From assembly GCA_949316235.1 (NCBI GenBank), contig OX438747.1, forward strand, positions 28,338,618 through 28,402,617: a stretch of DNA of 64,000 nt. The letters are read 5' to 3'. Below the pieces are notes generated by a model, which was given only the letters and a program-made list of their open reading frames with translations, did not search any database and was not told the DNA's origin. Source of the stretch: Oegoconia quadripuncta. Taxonomy: Eukaryota; Arthropoda; Insecta; Lepidoptera; Autostichidae. The position numbers were made by a program, and so were the translations under genes. The number at the start of each line of letters is the position of its first letter. Positions within the stretch are counted from its first letter, which is position 1. Positions 63,646 through 64,000 of the stretch are shown here, piece by piece.

Positions 63646-63913
63646 GGGACCGTATTAATAAACCATTCTCAAGATTGAGAACAGTCTTGTGACCGGTCTC
63701 AAGTAAACGTGTTGATTAATAAACCTAACTTGAGACCTGAAAATCACGTGCATACAAAAGCAGTACTCACTTGAGAGGTGCGCGTATTAATAAACGAAAC
63801 TCAAGACTATCATTCATTCGCCGCTGACGCGAATGCTTGAGAAGTGATCTCAGCTGAGTAGACAACAAGATTGCCTCAAGATTTCTATTGAGATTGATTT
63901 ATTAATAGGGGCC
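63646..63913. mobile_element. MITE with (GGGRCC)TATTAATAAA ends
   Basis: The left end gggaccgtattaataaacc mirrors the right end tgatttattaataggggcc; TA flanks both sides. Internal cttgag/ctcaag motifs recur. A truncated copy lies at 32686. Confidence 0.65.
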
Positions 63914-64000
63914 TAAGTTTTTGTTCCCGGAGGTACTTGTGGGCGTGGTCCCATTCGCTAGTATTTCTCCGATAAGTGAAGTTATTCAAGTACGGCGGTC

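Overview
The window looks like nuclear DNA of a lepidopteran insect (moth or butterfly). This rests on AT-rich introns with GT..AG borders, a ZAD-type zinc-finger gene (a family expanded in insects), an errantivirus with a baculovirus-F-like Env, and dense tRNA- and 5S-derived SINEs of lepidopteran type. No species can be named from sequence alone.

Layout. 1-4.1 kb: last three exons of a TRAIP/nopo-like E3 ubiquitin ligase (+), with a minisatellite in one intron. 4-9 kb: SINEs, a Harbinger-type MITE and a tandem array of a poly(A)-tailed ~400 bp repeat. 10.1-12.5 kb: a single-exon protein with about 20 C2H2 fingers (+). 15.8-16.9 kb: an intron-free POLR1E/RPA49-like RNA polymerase I subunit (-), with a second array of the ~400 bp repeat upstream in the opposite orientation. 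19.0-27.2 kb: a nearly complete errantivirus (-) with identical 240 bp LTRs and a GTTC target duplication. It appears to lie in an intron of an unidentified minus-strand gene. 29.4-30.6 kb: a two-exon gene encoding only the helix-turn-helix part of a transposase-like protein (-). 31.7 kb: a long (TG)n tract.

34.4-41.4 kb (-): seven exons that join in phase into a 545-residue PRDM9-type protein: SSXRD-like motif, zinc knuckle, PR/SET domain and C2H2 fingers. Its stop codon lies in the tail of an antisense SINE. 42.1-63.0 kb (+): thirteen exons that join in phase into a 651-residue ZAD-C2H2 factor with 11 fingers, starting 773 bp from the PRDM9-like start in head-to-head orientation. Its introns hold LINE fragments, nested SINEs, three copies of one MITE close to splice sites, and a complete Tc1/mariner-superfamily element (56.7-58.9 kb) with 270 bp inverted repeats and an intact transposase.

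Functionally the host genes concern chromatin, transcription and genome maintenance: a histone methyltransferase, two zinc-finger factors, a Pol I subunit and a replication/DNA-damage ubiquitin ligase. They are unrelated genes in a repeat-rich region, apart from the possible shared promoter of the PRDM9-like/ZAD pair. All gene models are read from ORFs, splice signals and phase only; none is supported by transcripts here.
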